DNA of 64,000 nt from Halomonas getboli (GCF_023094245.1 NZ_JALMEW010000006.1:62001-126000); one strand, 5' to 3'; numbered from the stretch's first letter, positions 1 through 8,667 are shown. Numbers and translations: made by a program. The notes: a model not told the origin generated them from the sequence alone.

Positions 1-1
1 C

Positions 2-421
2 GGGGTCGACGTGCCCAACGCCAGCTTGATGATCATCGAGAATCCCGAGCGGCTAGGCCTTTCCCAGCTGCACCAGCTGCGCGGCCGGGTCGGCCGCGGC
101 TCCACCGAGAGCTTCTGCGTGCTGCTCTATCATCCGCCGCTGTCGGACCACTCGCGCAAGCGACTGACGGTGATGCGCGAGACCAACGACGGGTTCCGCA
201 TCGCCGAGCAGGACCTGGAGATCCGCGGCCCCGGCGAGGTGCTGGGCACCCGCCAGACGGGCCTGGCACAGATGAAGATCGCCGACCTGGAGCGCGACGC
301 CGACCTGCTGCCGCGCATCTCGCCGCTGGCCGAGGCGCTGCTGGCCGAACACCCCGAGGCCAGCCGGCCGCTGATCCGCCGCTGGCTGGGCGAGGAAGCC
401 GGCCGCTACGGCCAGGTGTAG
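2..421 (+). CDS. recG: ATP-dependent DNA helicase RecG, C-terminal part
   Basis: Only the last 139 codons are present; the gene enters from the left edge and ends at a TAG. RecG remodels stalled replication forks and branch-migrates Holliday junctions. The visible part is the end of the second helicase lobe: the QLRGRVGRG motif (motif VI, arginine finger region) is followed by the RecG-specific tail with DLEIRGPGEVLGTRQTG and a hydrophobic C-terminal helix region. These blocks match E. coli RecG almost residue for residue. The neighbouring HU gene and the rubredoxin-reductase/ubiC/ubiA/phoB order resemble the recG region of Pseudomonas. Confidence 0.95.
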   Translation, partial: GVDVPNASLMIIENPERLGLSQLHQLRGRVGRGSTESFCVLLYHPPLSDHSRKRLTVMRETNDGFRIAEQDLEIRGPGEVLGTRQTGLAQMKIADLERDADLLPRISPLAEALLAEHPEASRPLIRRWLGEEAGRYGQV

Positions 422-431
422 CGGCCCCACC

Positions 432-468
432 GGCCGGGCGATGGCGTCTCGAACGCCATCGCCCGGCC
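432..468 (+). terminator. Rho-independent terminator after recG
   Basis: A perfect 15-bp inverted repeat (432-446 with 454-468) encloses a 7-nt loop and starts 10 bp after the recG stop. It is followed by a pyrimidine-rich stretch ending in a T run near 495-500. The very long GC stem makes termination likely even though the T run is not immediately adjacent. Confidence 0.75.
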
Positions 469-600
469 CTCTCTCCTTTCCTCTCCCATCCTTTCTTTTT
501 TATCGAATGATTTTCGGATTTTTATGCGCTTTTCGTTCGTATAAATCGACGCGTAAACTGGGCACCATTAATAAGCATTCGAATGATAAGGAGGAAATCA

Positions 601-1299
601 ATGCTCACCCTTCGCCCCGCCCGGGAACGCGGCCATGCCGACCACGGCTGGCTCGACAGCCGCCACAGCTTCTCCTTCGCCCACTACTTCGACCCGCGCC
701 ATCTCCACTTCAGCGAGCTGCGGGTGATCAACGAGGATAGAGTCGCCCCCGGCCAGGGCTTCGGCCAGCACGGCCACCGCGACATGGAGATCCTCTCCTA
801 CGTGCTCGACGGCGAGCTGTCCCACCGCGACACCCTCGGCCACGGCTCCACGCTGCGTCCCGGTCAGGTGCAGCTGATGAGCGCCGGCACAGGGGTCCAG
901 CACAGCGAGTTCAACGCCTCGCCCGAGCGGCCGGTGCACTTCCTGCAGATCTGGCTGACGCCACGGGAATCGGGACTCGAGCCGCGCTATCAGGAGGCGA
1001 TCTTCGACGCGGCGGAGAAGCGCGGCCGGCTGCGGCCGATCATCACCCCGGACGGCCGCGACGGTTCGCTGGTGATCCAGCAGGACGCCAGCGTCTATGC
1101 CGCCCTGATCGACGGCGACGAGCGCACCGAGCTCTCGCTGTCCCCGGGGCGTCGCGGCTACGTTCACGTCGCCCGCGGCAGCGTGACGGTCAACGGGCAG
1201 CCGCTGGACGCCGGCGATGCGCTCAAGCTGCAGCAGGAAGCGCGCGTCACGCTGGAAGGCGGCACGCAAGCGGAGGTGCTGGTGTTCGACCTGCCCTGA
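601..1299 (+). CDS. pirin family protein (YhhW-type bicupin)
   Basis: A 232-residue protein of the pirin family, close to E. coli YhhW, a metal-binding bicupin with quercetin 2,3-dioxygenase activity in vitro. The four metal ligands of YhhW are present at the same numbering: His57 and His59 in GQHGHRDMEI, and His101 and Glu103 in TGVQHSEFN. The second cupin half runs from about residue 140 to the end. The ATG at 601 is preceded by a strong AAGGAGG ribosome-binding site; an upstream in-frame ATG at 583 lies before that site and is not used here. The AT-rich stretch 490-590 probably carries its promoter. The gene stands alone, convergent with the next one. The physiological substrate is unknown. 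Confidence 0.88.
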   Translation: MLTLRPARERGHADHGWLDSRHSFSFAHYFDPRHLHFSELRVINEDRVAPGQGFGQHGHRDMEILSYVLDGELSHRDTLGHGSTLRPGQVQLMSAGTGVQHSEFNASPERPVHFLQIWLTPRESGLEPRYQEAIFDAAEKRGRLRPIITPDGRDGSLVIQQDASVYAALIDGDERTELSLSPGRRGYVHVARGSVTVNGQPLDAGDALKLQQEARVTLEGGTQAEVLVFDLP

Positions 1300-1322
1300 C
1301 GGCAGACCGGTGGCAGTGAGGG

Positions 1323-1679
1323 TCAGAGGTGCTTCAGCAGGCCCTGCAGGCGGTCGAGGTCCTTCGCGTCGCCGACCAGCCGCACGCGGCCGGCCATCAT
1401 GCCGTCGAGGAAGGCCTTCTGGGTCGGTTTACGCAGGAAGCGAATCGCGCTTTCCGCATCCTCGAAGCGCAGCTCCAGGTCGAGGTCGATCGGCAGTCCG
1501 GTCCCGGTCTCGATGCCGCGGGGCGACATCCGGTAGTGGCGGGTCACGTGCAGATCCTCGGTGCCGATGCCCCAGTCGAGGCGCTTCAGTTCACCCAGGC
1601 GGTCGCGGAAGGCGGGCTTGCGCCGCAGCGCACGCTTGAGCAGCACGCCGAGCACCCACAGCATCAGCCGTAGCTTCAT
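1323..1679 (-). CDS. SCP2 sterol-binding-domain-like protein
   Basis: A 118-residue protein. An N-terminal hydrophobic and basic segment (residues 1-22) is followed by a region resembling SCP2-type lipid-carrier domains, best seen in the C-terminal half: an ELRFEDAESAIRFL-like helix and KAFLDGMMAGRVRLVGD, which resembles the 'kaFmsGklkvkGD' signature of the family. Small stand-alone SCP2 proteins are usually thought to bind hydrophobic ligands, but the ligand here cannot be guessed. It is convergent with the pirin gene and lies downstream of HU on the same strand, separated from it by a terminator-like hairpin. The ribosome-binding site is weak, so the start is less certain. Confidence 0.6.
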   Translation of the reverse strand: MKLRLMLWVLGVLLKRALRRKPAFRDRLGELKRLDWGIGTEDLHVTRHYRMSPRGIETGTGLPIDLDLELRFEDAESAIRFLRKPTQKAFLDGMMAGRVRLVGDAKDLDRLQGLLKHL

Positions 1680-1721
1680 CGGTCCACCGTTGGCCGGAAA
1701 ACGAAAATGAGAGAGGAGGCA

Positions 1722-1746
1722 GCGCGGCCCGGGAGTCGGGCCGCGC
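1722..1746 (-). terminator. hairpin terminator downstream of the HU gene
   Basis: A 10-bp perfect GC-rich inverted repeat (1722-1731 with 1737-1746) and a 5-nt loop directly follow the HU stop codon on the minus strand. A pyrimidine/T-rich stretch lies downstream on that strand. Confidence 0.6.
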
Positions 1747-1754
1747 GTCGCGCC

Positions 1755-2030
1755 TTACTTGGCGACGGCGTCCTTGAGCCCCTTGCCCGGCTTGAAGGCC
1801 ACGGTCTTGCTGGCCGGGATGGTCAGGGATTCGCCGGTCTGGGGGTTCTTGCCGGTGCGGGCGGCACGCTCGCGCACGGTGAAGGTGCCGAAACCGATCA
1901 GCGACACGTCCTTGCCGTCGGAGACGCTGCCGGTGATCTCGTCGAGAATGACGTTCAGCACCTGGCTGGCCTTGTCCTTGGAAAGATCGGCACGTTCGGC
2001 GATCGCCGCGGCGAGTTCGGGTTTGCGCAT
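1755..2030 (-). CDS. HU family DNA-binding protein
   Basis: A 91-residue histone-like nucleoid protein. It shows the full HU fold: two N-terminal helices (RKPELAAAIAERADLSK), the central GFGTFTVRERAARTGKNPQTG segment with the DNA-intercalating arm around the conserved NPQTG, and the final FKPGKGLKDAV. HU dimers bend and compact DNA and support replication and transcription. The start at 2030 has a GGAGG site a few bases upstream; a longer reading beginning at 2051 would include that site within the coding region and is rejected. Gene position next to recG and rubredoxin reductase matches the HU-like gene PA5348 of Pseudomonas aeruginosa. Whether it is HU-alpha or HU-beta type cannot be told from this copy alone. 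Confidence 0.93.
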   Translation of the reverse strand: MRKPELAAAIAERADLSKDKASQVLNVILDEITGSVSDGKDVSLIGFGTFTVRERAARTGKNPQTGESLTIPASKTVAFKPGKGLKDAVAK

Positions 2031-2195
2031 ACAGCCCTCCTGGTTTGACATCCTGCCGATGATCCCATCGGCCGCGTTGTTATTTGCGGTAATTCATGCA
2101 CCACTCGCATGACGCCGACCGGGCGGCATGCGGATGACGCCGTGTGGCAACGTTGCTGCCGGCCCCGGAGCACCGGGGCGCCGTCGTTGACGTCA

Positions 2196-3356
2196 CTAGC
2201 CTAGCAACGGCGGCGCAGCGCGCGCCAGTTCGACTTTCCGACGCACGCAGGCGCCTGTCAACGCAAATCCGATCAAACGTCCGTCTTCATCTTCGGCCAG
2301 GGCGGCCAGATCCCGCCCTTCGCCCTCGATGCGCCAGCGGGCGGGCGCCCTCATCGGCGGCAGCGAGACCACAGGCAACAGCGGCGTCTTCACCAGCACC
2401 GGCCAGGGGCCATAGCGCACTTCGGTGGGCGTGCCGGAAAGCGTCGCCGCTAGCGCCTTGGCGCCGGCCTGCAGCGGCTGGACGTACATGGCATTGACGC
2501 CGTCGACGCAGGCCACGTCGCCCAGCGCGTGGATGCCGGGCACCGAGGTCAGCAGCCTACGATCGACGAGGATGCCGGCCGGCCCCACGGCAAGCCCCGC
2601 GGCCTCGGCCAGCGCGCTGCGCGGCCGCAGGCCGGTGGCCACCAGCACCAGGTCGGCCTCGAGGGCGGCACCGTCGTCCAGGCCCAGCGCCACCCGTCCG
2701 CCCTCGGGCGCGAGCGCCTCGACCGTGCGCCCGGTGTGCAGGACGATGCCGGCCTCGAAGAAGGCCTCGCCCAGGGCCCGGCCCAGCGGCTCGGGCAGCA
2801 GCCGCGGCAGCGGCGCCGCCTCCGGGGCGATCATCTCGACCGCATGGCCATCGGCGGCCAGGTCGTTGGCGAACTCGCAGCCCACCAGGCCGATGCCGAC
2901 CACGGCGACCCGGGCCGAGCGGCCGAGCGCCGCCAGGGCGGCGTGGAAGGCGCGGTAGTCGTCGAGGTCGTTGACGCTGTGGACCCGGTCGGCCAGCGTC
3001 TCGGGAATGGCGAACGGCGGCGCCGGAGCCGCGCCGGTGGCCAGCACCAGCTCGCCCCAGGGCAGCCGCTCGGCGCCGATGGCCAGGGTGCGCGCGGCCG
3101 GGTCGATGGCCTCGACCCGGGTGTGCGTGCGCATCGTCACGCCCAGCGTCTCGGCCGCCTCCAGGGCGCCGCGCGAGGCCAGCCGCTCCGGCGGCAGGCG
3201 CTTGGCGAAGCCGGTGGAGAGCAGCGGCTTGGAATAGTCGTCGCCGCTGTCGGCGGTGATCAGGGTGATGGGACGCTCGGGCTGCCGGGCCCGGACCTGT
3301 CGCGCCAGGCCCAGCCCGGCCATGCCGGAGCCGATGATGGTCAGGGGTGCGCTCAT
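2196..3356 (-). CDS. rubB: rubredoxin-NAD(+) reductase (FAD-dependent pyridine nucleotide-disulfide oxidoreductase)
   Basis: A 386-residue flavoprotein that transfers electrons from NAD(P)H to rubredoxin, in pseudomonads for alkane hydroxylation or oxidative-stress defence. The N-terminus carries the FAD-binding GSGMAGLG motif (residues 9-16), a second Rossmann motif VVGIGLVGCEFA lies mid-protein for NAD, and the late GIHALGDVA block contacts FAD. A GAGGAG site precedes the ATG at 3356. Synteny (HU on one side, ubiC-ubiA on the other) supports rubB of Pseudomonas. The partner rubredoxin genes (rubA), which sit beside rubB in Pseudomonas, are absent here; the 91-bp gap to ubiC is too short to hold one. 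A related NADH:flavorubredoxin-reductase role is a possible alternative. Confidence 0.8.
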   Translation of the reverse strand: MSAPLTIIGSGMAGLGLARQVRARQPERPITLITADSGDDYSKPLLSTGFAKRLPPERLASRGALEAAETLGVTMRTHTRVEAIDPAARTLAIGAERLPWGELVLATGAAPAPPFAIPETLADRVHSVNDLDDYRAFHAALAALGRSARVAVVGIGLVGCEFANDLAADGHAVEMIAPEAAPLPRLLPEPLGRALGEAFFEAGIVLHTGRTVEALAPEGGRVALGLDDGAALEADLVLVATGLRPRSALAEAAGLAVGPAGILVDRRLLTSVPGIHALGDVACVDGVNAMYVQPLQAGAKALAATLSGTPTEVRYGPWPVLVKTPLLPVVSLPPMRAPARWRIEGEGRDLAALAEDEDGRLIGFALTGACVRRKVELARAAPPLLG

Positions 3357-3447
3357 GCTTCTCCTCGCGGGGCGGGTCGCCCGGGATGGCCGCTCGGCGC
3401 GCCATGGTACACTAGCCGCCCCTTGCATTGGACGCGGAGTAGCGCAA

Positions 3448-3984
3448 GTGACACACGCCCCGGCCCTCGCTCCCCGATGGCGCCCCCTGGCAGCGGCCCG
3501 CCCCGCCATGAGCCCGGCCTGGTGGCAGTGGGTCGCCTCCCGAGGCTCGCTGACCCAGCGCCTGATCGAGGCCGGCGCCCCGCGCCGCTTCCGGGTCCGG
3601 CTGCTTGACCAGCGCCTGGGTCGGCCGCGCCGCGACGAGGCCCTGGCGCTGGGCATGGCGCCGGACCGCCTGGTCTGGCGACGCGAGGTGGCGCTGTGTC
3701 TCGACAGCCGCCCCTGGGTAATGGCGCGCTCGGTCGCGCCGCTGCACGGCCTGCGCGGCCAGCGGCTCGCGGGCCTCGGCGAGCGTTCGCTGGGCCACTG
3801 GCTGTTCCGCCAGCCCGGCCTCGCGCGCGGGCCCATCGAGATCAGCGCCGACCCGGCCCCCTTCCTCGACGCACCCGGCCCCTGGGGCCGGCGCTCGGTG
3901 CTGCGCCACGGCCGCTTCGCGGTGCTAGTCCAGGAGTTCTTCCTCGACGCCATGGCGGATGACCTGGCCCTGCCGCCGCGATAG
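3448..3984 (+). CDS. ubiC: chorismate lyase (chorismate-pyruvate lyase)
   Basis: A 178-residue enzyme that releases pyruvate from chorismate to give 4-hydroxybenzoate, the first committed step of ubiquinone synthesis. The [19 protein letters not shown] stretch, the [22 protein letters not shown] core and the LGHWLF motif are typical. Family members are about 165-180 residues long. The frame is open much further upstream, but that part overlaps the rubB start and has no family resemblance; the GTG at 3448 has a GGAG site 8 bases upstream and gives the right length. It lies 43 bp upstream of ubiA and is probably co-transcribed with it. Confidence 0.88.
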   Translation: MTHAPALAPRWRPLAAARPAMSPAWWQWVASRGSLTQRLIEAGAPRRFRVRLLDQRLGRPRRDEALALGMAPDRLVWRREVALCLDSRPWVMARSVAPLHGLRGQRLAGLGERSLGHWLFRQPGLARGPIEISADPAPFLDAPGPWGRRSVLRHGRFAVLVQEFFLDAMADDLALPPR

Positions 3985-4027
3985 GCTGCCCAAAACCCGC
4001 GTCGTCCGATTCAACCGAGAGACCCAG

Positions 4028-4921
4028 ATGGAACGTTCCCTGATGCACCCCAAGGGGCTGGCCCGGCTGCCCGACTTCCTGCACCTGACCCGCCTCGACC
4101 GCCCGATCGGCACCTGGCTGCTGATGTGGCCGACGCTATGGGCGCTGTGGGCGGCGGCCGAGGGTGTTCCCGAGCGCCGGCTGCTGCTGATCTTCGTCGC
4201 CGGGGTCTATCTGATGCGAGCCGCGGGCTGCGTGGTCAACGACTACGCCGACCGGCACTTCGACGGCCACGTGAAGCGCACCAAATCGCGCCCCCTGGCC
4301 ACCGGGCGCATCAGCGAAGGCGAGGCCAAAGGGCTGTTCGCCGGCCTGGTGCTGGCGGCCTTCGTGCTGGTGTGCTTCACCAATGCCTTCACCGTGATGC
4401 TGTCGGTGGGCGGCGTGATCCTGGCCTTCGTCTATCCCTTCATGAAGCGCTACACCCACCTGCCCCAGGTGGTGCTGGGCGCGGCCTTCTCGTGGGCCAT
4501 CCCGATGGCCTTCGGCGCGGTGCTCGGCCAGGTGCCGCTGGAGGCCTGGCTGCTGTTCGCCGCCAACGTGCTGTGGACGGTGGCCTACGACACCGAGTAC
4601 GCCATGGTCGACCGCGACGACGACCTGCGCATCGGCATCAAGTCCACCGCGGTGCTGTTCGGCCGCGCCGACAGGCTGATCATCGGCCTGCTGCAGCTGG
4701 CCACCCTGGCGCTGCTGGCCTGGGCCGGGGCGCGCCTCGGCCTGGGCGGCTTCTTCTGGCTGGGCCTGGCCGCCATGGCGGCGACCTTCGCCCATCAGCA
4801 GCGGCTGATCCGCCACCGCGATCGCGACCGCTGCTTCCAGGCCTTCCTCAACAATCACTGGTCGGGGCTGCTGGTCTTCGCCGGTATCGCGCTGTCGCTA
4901 TGGCCGGGCGCAGGCGCCTGA
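4028..4921 (+). CDS. ubiA: 4-hydroxybenzoate octaprenyltransferase
   Basis: A 297-residue integral inner-membrane prenyltransferase joining a polyprenyl chain to 4-hydroxybenzoate, the product of the preceding UbiC. Two Asp-rich Mg/diphosphate-binding motifs are visible: NDYADRHFD (Asn71, Asp72, Asp75, Asp79) and [12 protein letters not shown] near residue 200. About eight to nine hydrophobic helices follow the usual pattern. The ATG at 4028 gives [10 protein letters not shown] and a length close to E. coli UbiA (290). A reading from 3959 would overlap ubiC and adds an unrelated polar leader. Confidence 0.95.
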   Translation: MERSLMHPKGLARLPDFLHLTRLDRPIGTWLLMWPTLWALWAAAEGVPERRLLLIFVAGVYLMRAAGCVVNDYADRHFDGHVKRTKSRPLATGRISEGEAKGLFAGLVLAAFVLVCFTNAFTVMLSVGGVILAFVYPFMKRYTHLPQVVLGAAFSWAIPMAFGAVLGQVPLEAWLLFAANVLWTVAYDTEYAMVDRDDDLRIGIKSTAVLFGRADRLIIGLLQLATLALLAWAGARLGLGGFFWLGLAAMAATFAHQQRLIRHRDRDRCFQAFLNNHWSGLLVFAGIALSLWPGAGA

Positions 4922-4952
4922 GGGCCCGCCGAGCGGGGGCGACAGGCGGCGG

Positions 4953-4970
4953 CTGTCACGGTATTGTCAC
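4953..4970 (+). promoter_or_regulatory. Pho box upstream of phoB
   Basis: Two 7-bp direct repeats, CTGTCAC (4953-4959) and TTGTCAC (4964-4970), are spaced 11 bp start to start, matching the PhoB-binding consensus of tandem CTGTCAT units. Two further isolated half-sites, CTGTCAT at 4980-4986 and ATGTCAT at 4997-5003, follow out of phase. The position 57-74 bp upstream of the phoB start fits the known autoregulation of phoBR under phosphate limitation. Confidence 0.8.
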
Positions 4971-5026
4971 AAGGACATGCTGTCATCGTCACCAAGATGT
5001 CATTAGCTCGACCATGAGGCCCCGGG

Positions 5027-5716
5027 ATGACTGCCAAGACCGTACTGATCGTCGATGATGAGGCGCCGATCCGCGAGATGATCGCGGTGGCGCTGGAGAT
5101 GGCCGACTATCGCGTGCTCGAGGCAGACAATGCCCAGAGCGCCCACGCCATGGTCGTCGACCATCAGCCCGATCTGGTGCTGCTGGACTGGATGATGCCG
5201 GGCACCAGTGGCGTCGAACTCGCCCGCCGCCTGAAGCGCGAGGAAAGCACCGCCGAGCTGCCGATCATCATGCTCACCGCCAAGGGCGAAGAGGACAACA
5301 AGATCCAGGGGCTCGAATCCGGGGCCGACGACTACATCACCAAGCCCTTTTCGCCCCGCGAGCTGGTGGCCCGCCTCAAGGCGGTGCTGCGCCGGGCCAC
5401 GCCGCGCGGCGTCGAGGAGCCGGTGCAGGTCGATGGGCTGATGCTCGATCCGGTCAGCCATCGGGTCAGCGTCGACGGCCAGTCGCTGGAGATCGGCCCC
5501 ACCGAGTACCGCCTGCTGCAGTTCTTCATGACCCACCAGGAGCGCGCCTACACCCGCGGCCAGCTGCTCGACCAGGTGTGGGGCGGCAACGTCTACGTCG
5601 AGGAGCGCACCGTGGACGTGCATATCCGCCGGCTGCGCAAGGCGCTGGGCGAGCCGCACCAGCAGCTGATCCAGACCGTGCGCGGCACCGGCTACCGCTT
5701 CTCCGCCAAGGCCTGA
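5027..5716 (+). CDS. phoB: phosphate regulon response regulator PhoB
   Basis: A 229-residue OmpR-family regulator. The receiver domain has the acidic pair Asp10/Asp11, phosphoacceptor Asp54 in LLDWMMPG and the conserved Lys in [13 protein letters not shown]. The C-terminal winged helix (from about 130) contains [30 protein letters not shown] and the recognition helix [15 protein letters not shown]. Phosphorylated PhoB activates genes through Pho boxes; candidates lie upstream of this gene and of pstC in this window. It forms an operon with phoR, whose GTG start lies one base after the phoB stop. Confidence 0.97.
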   Translation: MTAKTVLIVDDEAPIREMIAVALEMADYRVLEADNAQSAHAMVVDHQPDLVLLDWMMPGTSGVELARRLKREESTAELPIIMLTAKGEEDNKIQGLESGADDYITKPFSPRELVARLKAVLRRATPRGVEEPVQVDGLMLDPVSHRVSVDGQSLEIGPTEYRLLQFFMTHQERAYTRGQLLDQVWGGNVYVEERTVDVHIRRLRKALGEPHQQLIQTVRGTGYRFSAKA

Positions 5717-5717
5717 C

Positions 5718-7031
5718 GTGAGCCGGCTGTGGCGGCGCGAATGGTGGCGGCTGGCGGCCCTGGTGGTCGTCGGCGCCCTGGTCGGCTGGCCCTTCGCCCT
5801 GAGCGGCCTCGGCATCGCCGTGGGGCTCGCCGTCTACCTCTTCTACCAGCTGCGCCAGCTGCACGCGCTGCAGCAATGGCTGACCCATCATCCTCATGAC
5901 GAACCGCCCGCCGCGATGGGGCTGTGGGGCGAGCTATTCGATCGCCTCTACCGCTATCAGAAGGGCCAGCGCATCACCCAGCGGCGGCTGCGCGACACCC
6001 TGAGCCGCATTCAGGAATCCTCCGAGGCGATGCGCGACAGCGTGGTGATGCTCGACCGCCACGGCGATATGGAGTGGTGGAACAGCGCCGCCGAGCGCAT
6101 GCTGGGCCTCAAGCCGGCCCACGACCGCGGCCAGCACATCACCAACCTGCTGCGCGACCCGGGCTTCGTCGACTACTTCCACGCCCGGGACTACCGCGAG
6201 CCGCTGACGCTGTGCTCACCGATCGACGAGAACCTGATCCTGCAGTTCCAGATCACCCTCTACGGCGACGACGAGCGCCTGGTGATGGCACGCGACATCA
6301 CCCGTCTGCACCGCCTGGAACAGATGCGCCGCGACTTCGTGGCTAACGTCTCCCACGAGCTGCGCACCCCGCTCACCGTGCTGTCGGGCTACCTCGAGAC
6401 CTACGGCGACATGGCCGAGATGCTGCCCGAGCGGCTAGGCCGCGGCATCGGCCAGATGCAGAGCCAGACCAAGCGCATGCAGAACCTGGTCAACGACCTG
6501 CTGCTGCTGTCGCGGCTGGAGAACGACCAGGGCGGCCACGACGACATCCGCATCGATCCCGCCAGCCTGCTCGAGGCCGTGCGGCGCGACGCCGAGGCGC
6601 TGTCCGAGGGCCATCACACGCTGGAAGTGGAGATCGACGAGCCCCGCGGCCTGCTCGGCTCCGAGAAGGAGCTGCACAGCACCGTCTCCAACCTGGCCTT
6701 CAACGCCGTGCGCTACGCCGGCGAGGGCAGCCGCATCGTGCTGCGCTGGCGCCCCTGGGACGACGGCGCCTGCCTGGAGGTGGAAGACGACGGCGAGGGC
6801 ATCGACCCGCTGCACATCCCGCGCCTCACCGAGCGCTTCTACCGCGTCGACAAGGGCCGCAGCACCGCCACCGGCGGCACCGGCCTGGGGCTGGCCATCG
6901 TCAAGCACGTGCTGCTGCGCCACGACGCCCGGCTGGAGATCGACTCCCGGCTCGGCGAGGGGGCCACCTTCCGCTGCATCTTCCCCGCCGCGCGCCTCAC
7001 CGACGCCACGCCGGCCTCCCGGCGCGCCTGA
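5718..7031 (+). CDS. phoR: phosphate regulon sensor histidine kinase PhoR
   Basis: A 437-residue membrane-bound kinase. Two closely spaced hydrophobic helices at residues 11-45 anchor it without a large periplasmic domain. A PAS region (about 95-195) is followed by the HisKA box with His213 in FVANVSHELRTPLTVLSGYLE and the HATPase domain: NLAFNAVRYA (N box), DDGEGI (G1) and GGTGLGLAIVKHV (G2). PhoR reads the state of the Pst transporter through PhoU, both encoded on the opposite strand just beyond. Translation starts at GTG, almost touching phoB, so the pair is translationally coupled. Confidence 0.95.
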   Translation: MSRLWRREWWRLAALVVVGALVGWPFALSGLGIAVGLAVYLFYQLRQLHALQQWLTHHPHDEPPAAMGLWGELFDRLYRYQKGQRITQRRLRDTLSRIQESSEAMRDSVVMLDRHGDMEWWNSAAERMLGLKPAHDRGQHITNLLRDPGFVDYFHARDYREPLTLCSPIDENLILQFQITLYGDDERLVMARDITRLHRLEQMRRDFVANVSHELRTPLTVLSGYLETYGDMAEMLPERLGRGIGQMQSQTKRMQNLVNDLLLLSRLENDQGGHDDIRIDPASLLEAVRRDAEALSEGHHTLEVEIDEPRGLLGSEKELHSTVSNLAFNAVRYAGEGSRIVLRWRPWDDGACLEVEDDGEGIDPLHIPRLTERFYRVDKGRSTATGGTGLGLAIVKHVLLRHDARLEIDSRLGEGATFRCIFPAARLTDATPASRRA

Positions 7032-7050
7032 CTCCTTCCCCCAGACGCGA

Positions 7051-7076
7051 CTCCGCCCGACGCGGGTCGGACGGAG
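7051..7076. terminator. hairpin between convergent phoR and cysZ
   Basis: A near-perfect 11-bp inverted repeat (7051-7061 with 7066-7076, one mismatch) and a 4-nt loop lie in the 84-bp gap between the convergent phoR and cysZ genes. There is no T run on either side, so it may act as a bidirectional block or only as an mRNA 3' end stabiliser. Confidence 0.45.
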
Positions 7077-7115
7077 GGGGGCACATGATCACAACGCCTA
7101 GCCAAGGCCCGGGCG

Positions 7116-7865
7116 TCAGCGCCTCGCCGGGGCGATGTCGGGCGCCAGCGCCCGATAGTGGTCTTCCCACATCAGCACCGCGCCGGCCACCGCGCCGGGC
7201 AGCAGGAACAGGTTGGCCAGCGGCACCCAGGTAATCAGCATCACCCAGCCGCCGTAGGTGAGCGTCGGCCAGCGCCGCGCCGCGAGCCGGCGGCGCATGT
7301 CGGCGAAGGGCACCTTGTTGTTGTCCATCGGATAGTCGAGGTAGGTGACCGCCATCATCCAGGCCGAGAACAGCAGCCACAGCACGGGCGCGATCAGGTT
7401 GATCACCGGAATCCAGCCGATCACGAACAGCGCCAGCATGCGCGGCAGGATGTAGCCCAGCTTGACCAGCTCGCGGCCCAGGGCATCGACGCCGGTACGC
7501 ACCAGGCCGCGGTCGTCCAGCGGTGGGCGACCGGTGATCTCGCGCTCGACCCGCTCGGCCAGCAGGCCGTAGAAGGGCGCGGCGATCAGCTGGGTCACCA
7601 GGGTGAAGCTGAAGAACACGATCAGTCCCAGGCTGAGCACGAACAGCGGCCAGATCAGCCACGACAGCCAGTCCAGCCAGCCCGGCACCATGGCCATCCA
7701 GCCGTCGAGCCAGCCGCCGAAGTGGGTCAGCACGTAGCTCAGCATGGCCGAATAGACCACCAGGTTGGCGAGGATCGGCAGGAACACGTAGCGGCGCAGG
7801 CCGGGGGTGTAGACCAGGCGCGTCCCCCGGGACAGCGCCGAGAAGGCATCCAGCATCGGTGTCAT
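7116..7865 (-). CDS. cysZ: CysZ-like sulfate transporter (EI24 family membrane protein)
   Basis: A protein of about 249 residues with the CysZ pattern. The N-terminus PGLRRYVFLPILANL is followed by two long hydrophobic segments, FFSFTLVTQLIAAPFYGLLAERVE, and a C-terminal membrane half ending PLANLFLLPGAVAGAVLMWE. E. coli CysZ (253 aa) is an inner-membrane sulfate transport protein for cysteine synthesis. Its place directly downstream of phoU is not with other sulfur genes, so co-expression with the pst operon is only possible, not shown. Start choice is uncertain: ATGs at 7865 and 7856 both lie near a GGAGGA, and a 12-bp stem hairpin sits 20 bp upstream. I use 7865 because it gives the CysZ-like length. 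Confidence 0.8.
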   Translation of the reverse strand: MTPMLDAFSALSRGTRLVYTPGLRRYVFLPILANLVVYSAMLSYVLTHFGGWLDGWMAMVPGWLDWLSWLIWPLFVLSLGLIVFFSFTLVTQLIAAPFYGLLAERVEREITGRPPLDDRGLVRTGVDALGRELVKLGYILPRMLALFVIGWIPVINLIAPVLWLLFSAWMMAVTYLDYPMDNNKVPFADMRRRLAARRWPTLTYGGWVMLITWVPLANLFLLPGAVAGAVLMWEDHYRALAPDIAPARR

Positions 7866-7884
7866 TTCCTCCATCACGACGACG

Positions 7885-7910
7885 GCGGCCGTCGCCAGGG
7901 CGACGGCCGC
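7885..7910 (-). terminator. hairpin between phoU and cysZ
   Basis: A perfect 12-bp inverted repeat (7885-7896 with 7899-7910) lies between the phoU stop and the cysZ start on the minus strand. No T run follows, so it could be a partial attenuator or an mRNA-processing structure at the end of the pst-phoU transcript. Confidence 0.45.
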
Positions 7911-7938
7911 TTCATGGACAGTGCCGGTCGAGCGGGGT

Positions 7939-8667
7939 TCAGCCCTCGTCGCCGAGCACCTCGTCGCCGAGATCATCCGGTGCCGTGTGGCGGATGTCGA
8001 GGCCCTTGACCAGATAGACCACGTATTCGGCCAGGTTGTTGGAGTGGTCGCCGACCCGCTCCAGGGCGCGCAGGATCCACATGATGCCGAGCACCGGCGA
8101 GATCGCCCGGGCGTCTTCCATCATGAAGGTCATCAGCGAGCGCATGGCGCTGCGGTACTCGCTGTCGACCTGCTCGTCCTCCTGCACCACCTTGAGCGCC
8201 AGCTCGGTGTCGAAGCGGGCGAAGGCGGTCAGGGCGTCGCGCATCATCTTGCGCACGTGCTCGCTGATCACGCGCACCTCGACGAAGCCGCGGCTACCGT
8301 TCTGGGCCTCGACCAGTTCCACGGCGTTGCGCGCGATCTTGCTGGCCTCGTCGCCGATACGCTCGAGATCGGAGGCGGCGCGGATCACCGCCAGCACCAG
8401 GCGCAGGTCGGAGGCGGCCGGCTGGCGTCGGGCCAGGATCTGGGTGCACTCGTCGTCGATCTTGATCTGCATGTCGTTGACGGCACGATCGTTGTCGATC
8501 ACCCGCTCGGCCAGGGCGGAATCGCCGTCGAGCAGGGCACGGACGGCGTCCTGTACCTGCTTCTCGACCAGCCCGCCCATGGCCATCAGGTGGGTCTTGA
8601 GCTCCTCGAGCTCATGATTGAACTGCCGCGAGATGTGCTGGCTGTGGATATCGCTGGTGATGTCCAT
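7939..8667 (-). CDS. phoU: phosphate transport system regulatory protein PhoU
   Basis: A 242-residue all-helical protein with two repeated PhoU domains. The N-terminal repeat starts HISRQFNHELEELKTHLMAMGGLVEKQV, and each repeat carries an acidic metal-binding stretch of the E/DxxxD type: RIGDEASKIARNAVEL in the first and RVGDHSNNLAEYVVYLVKG in the second. PhoU links the Pst transporter to PhoR and keeps the Pho regulon off when phosphate is plentiful. It is 24 bp downstream of pstB, and a GGAG site precedes the ATG. Confidence 0.96.
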   Translation of the reverse strand: MDITSDIHSQHISRQFNHELEELKTHLMAMGGLVEKQVQDAVRALLDGDSALAERVIDNDRAVNDMQIKIDDECTQILARRQPAASDLRLVLAVIRAASDLERIGDEASKIARNAVELVEAQNGSRGFVEVRVISEHVRKMMRDALTAFARFDTELALKVVQEDEQVDSEYRSAMRSLMTFMMEDARAISPVLGIMWILRALERVGDHSNNLAEYVVYLVKGLDIRHTAPDDLGDEVLGDEG

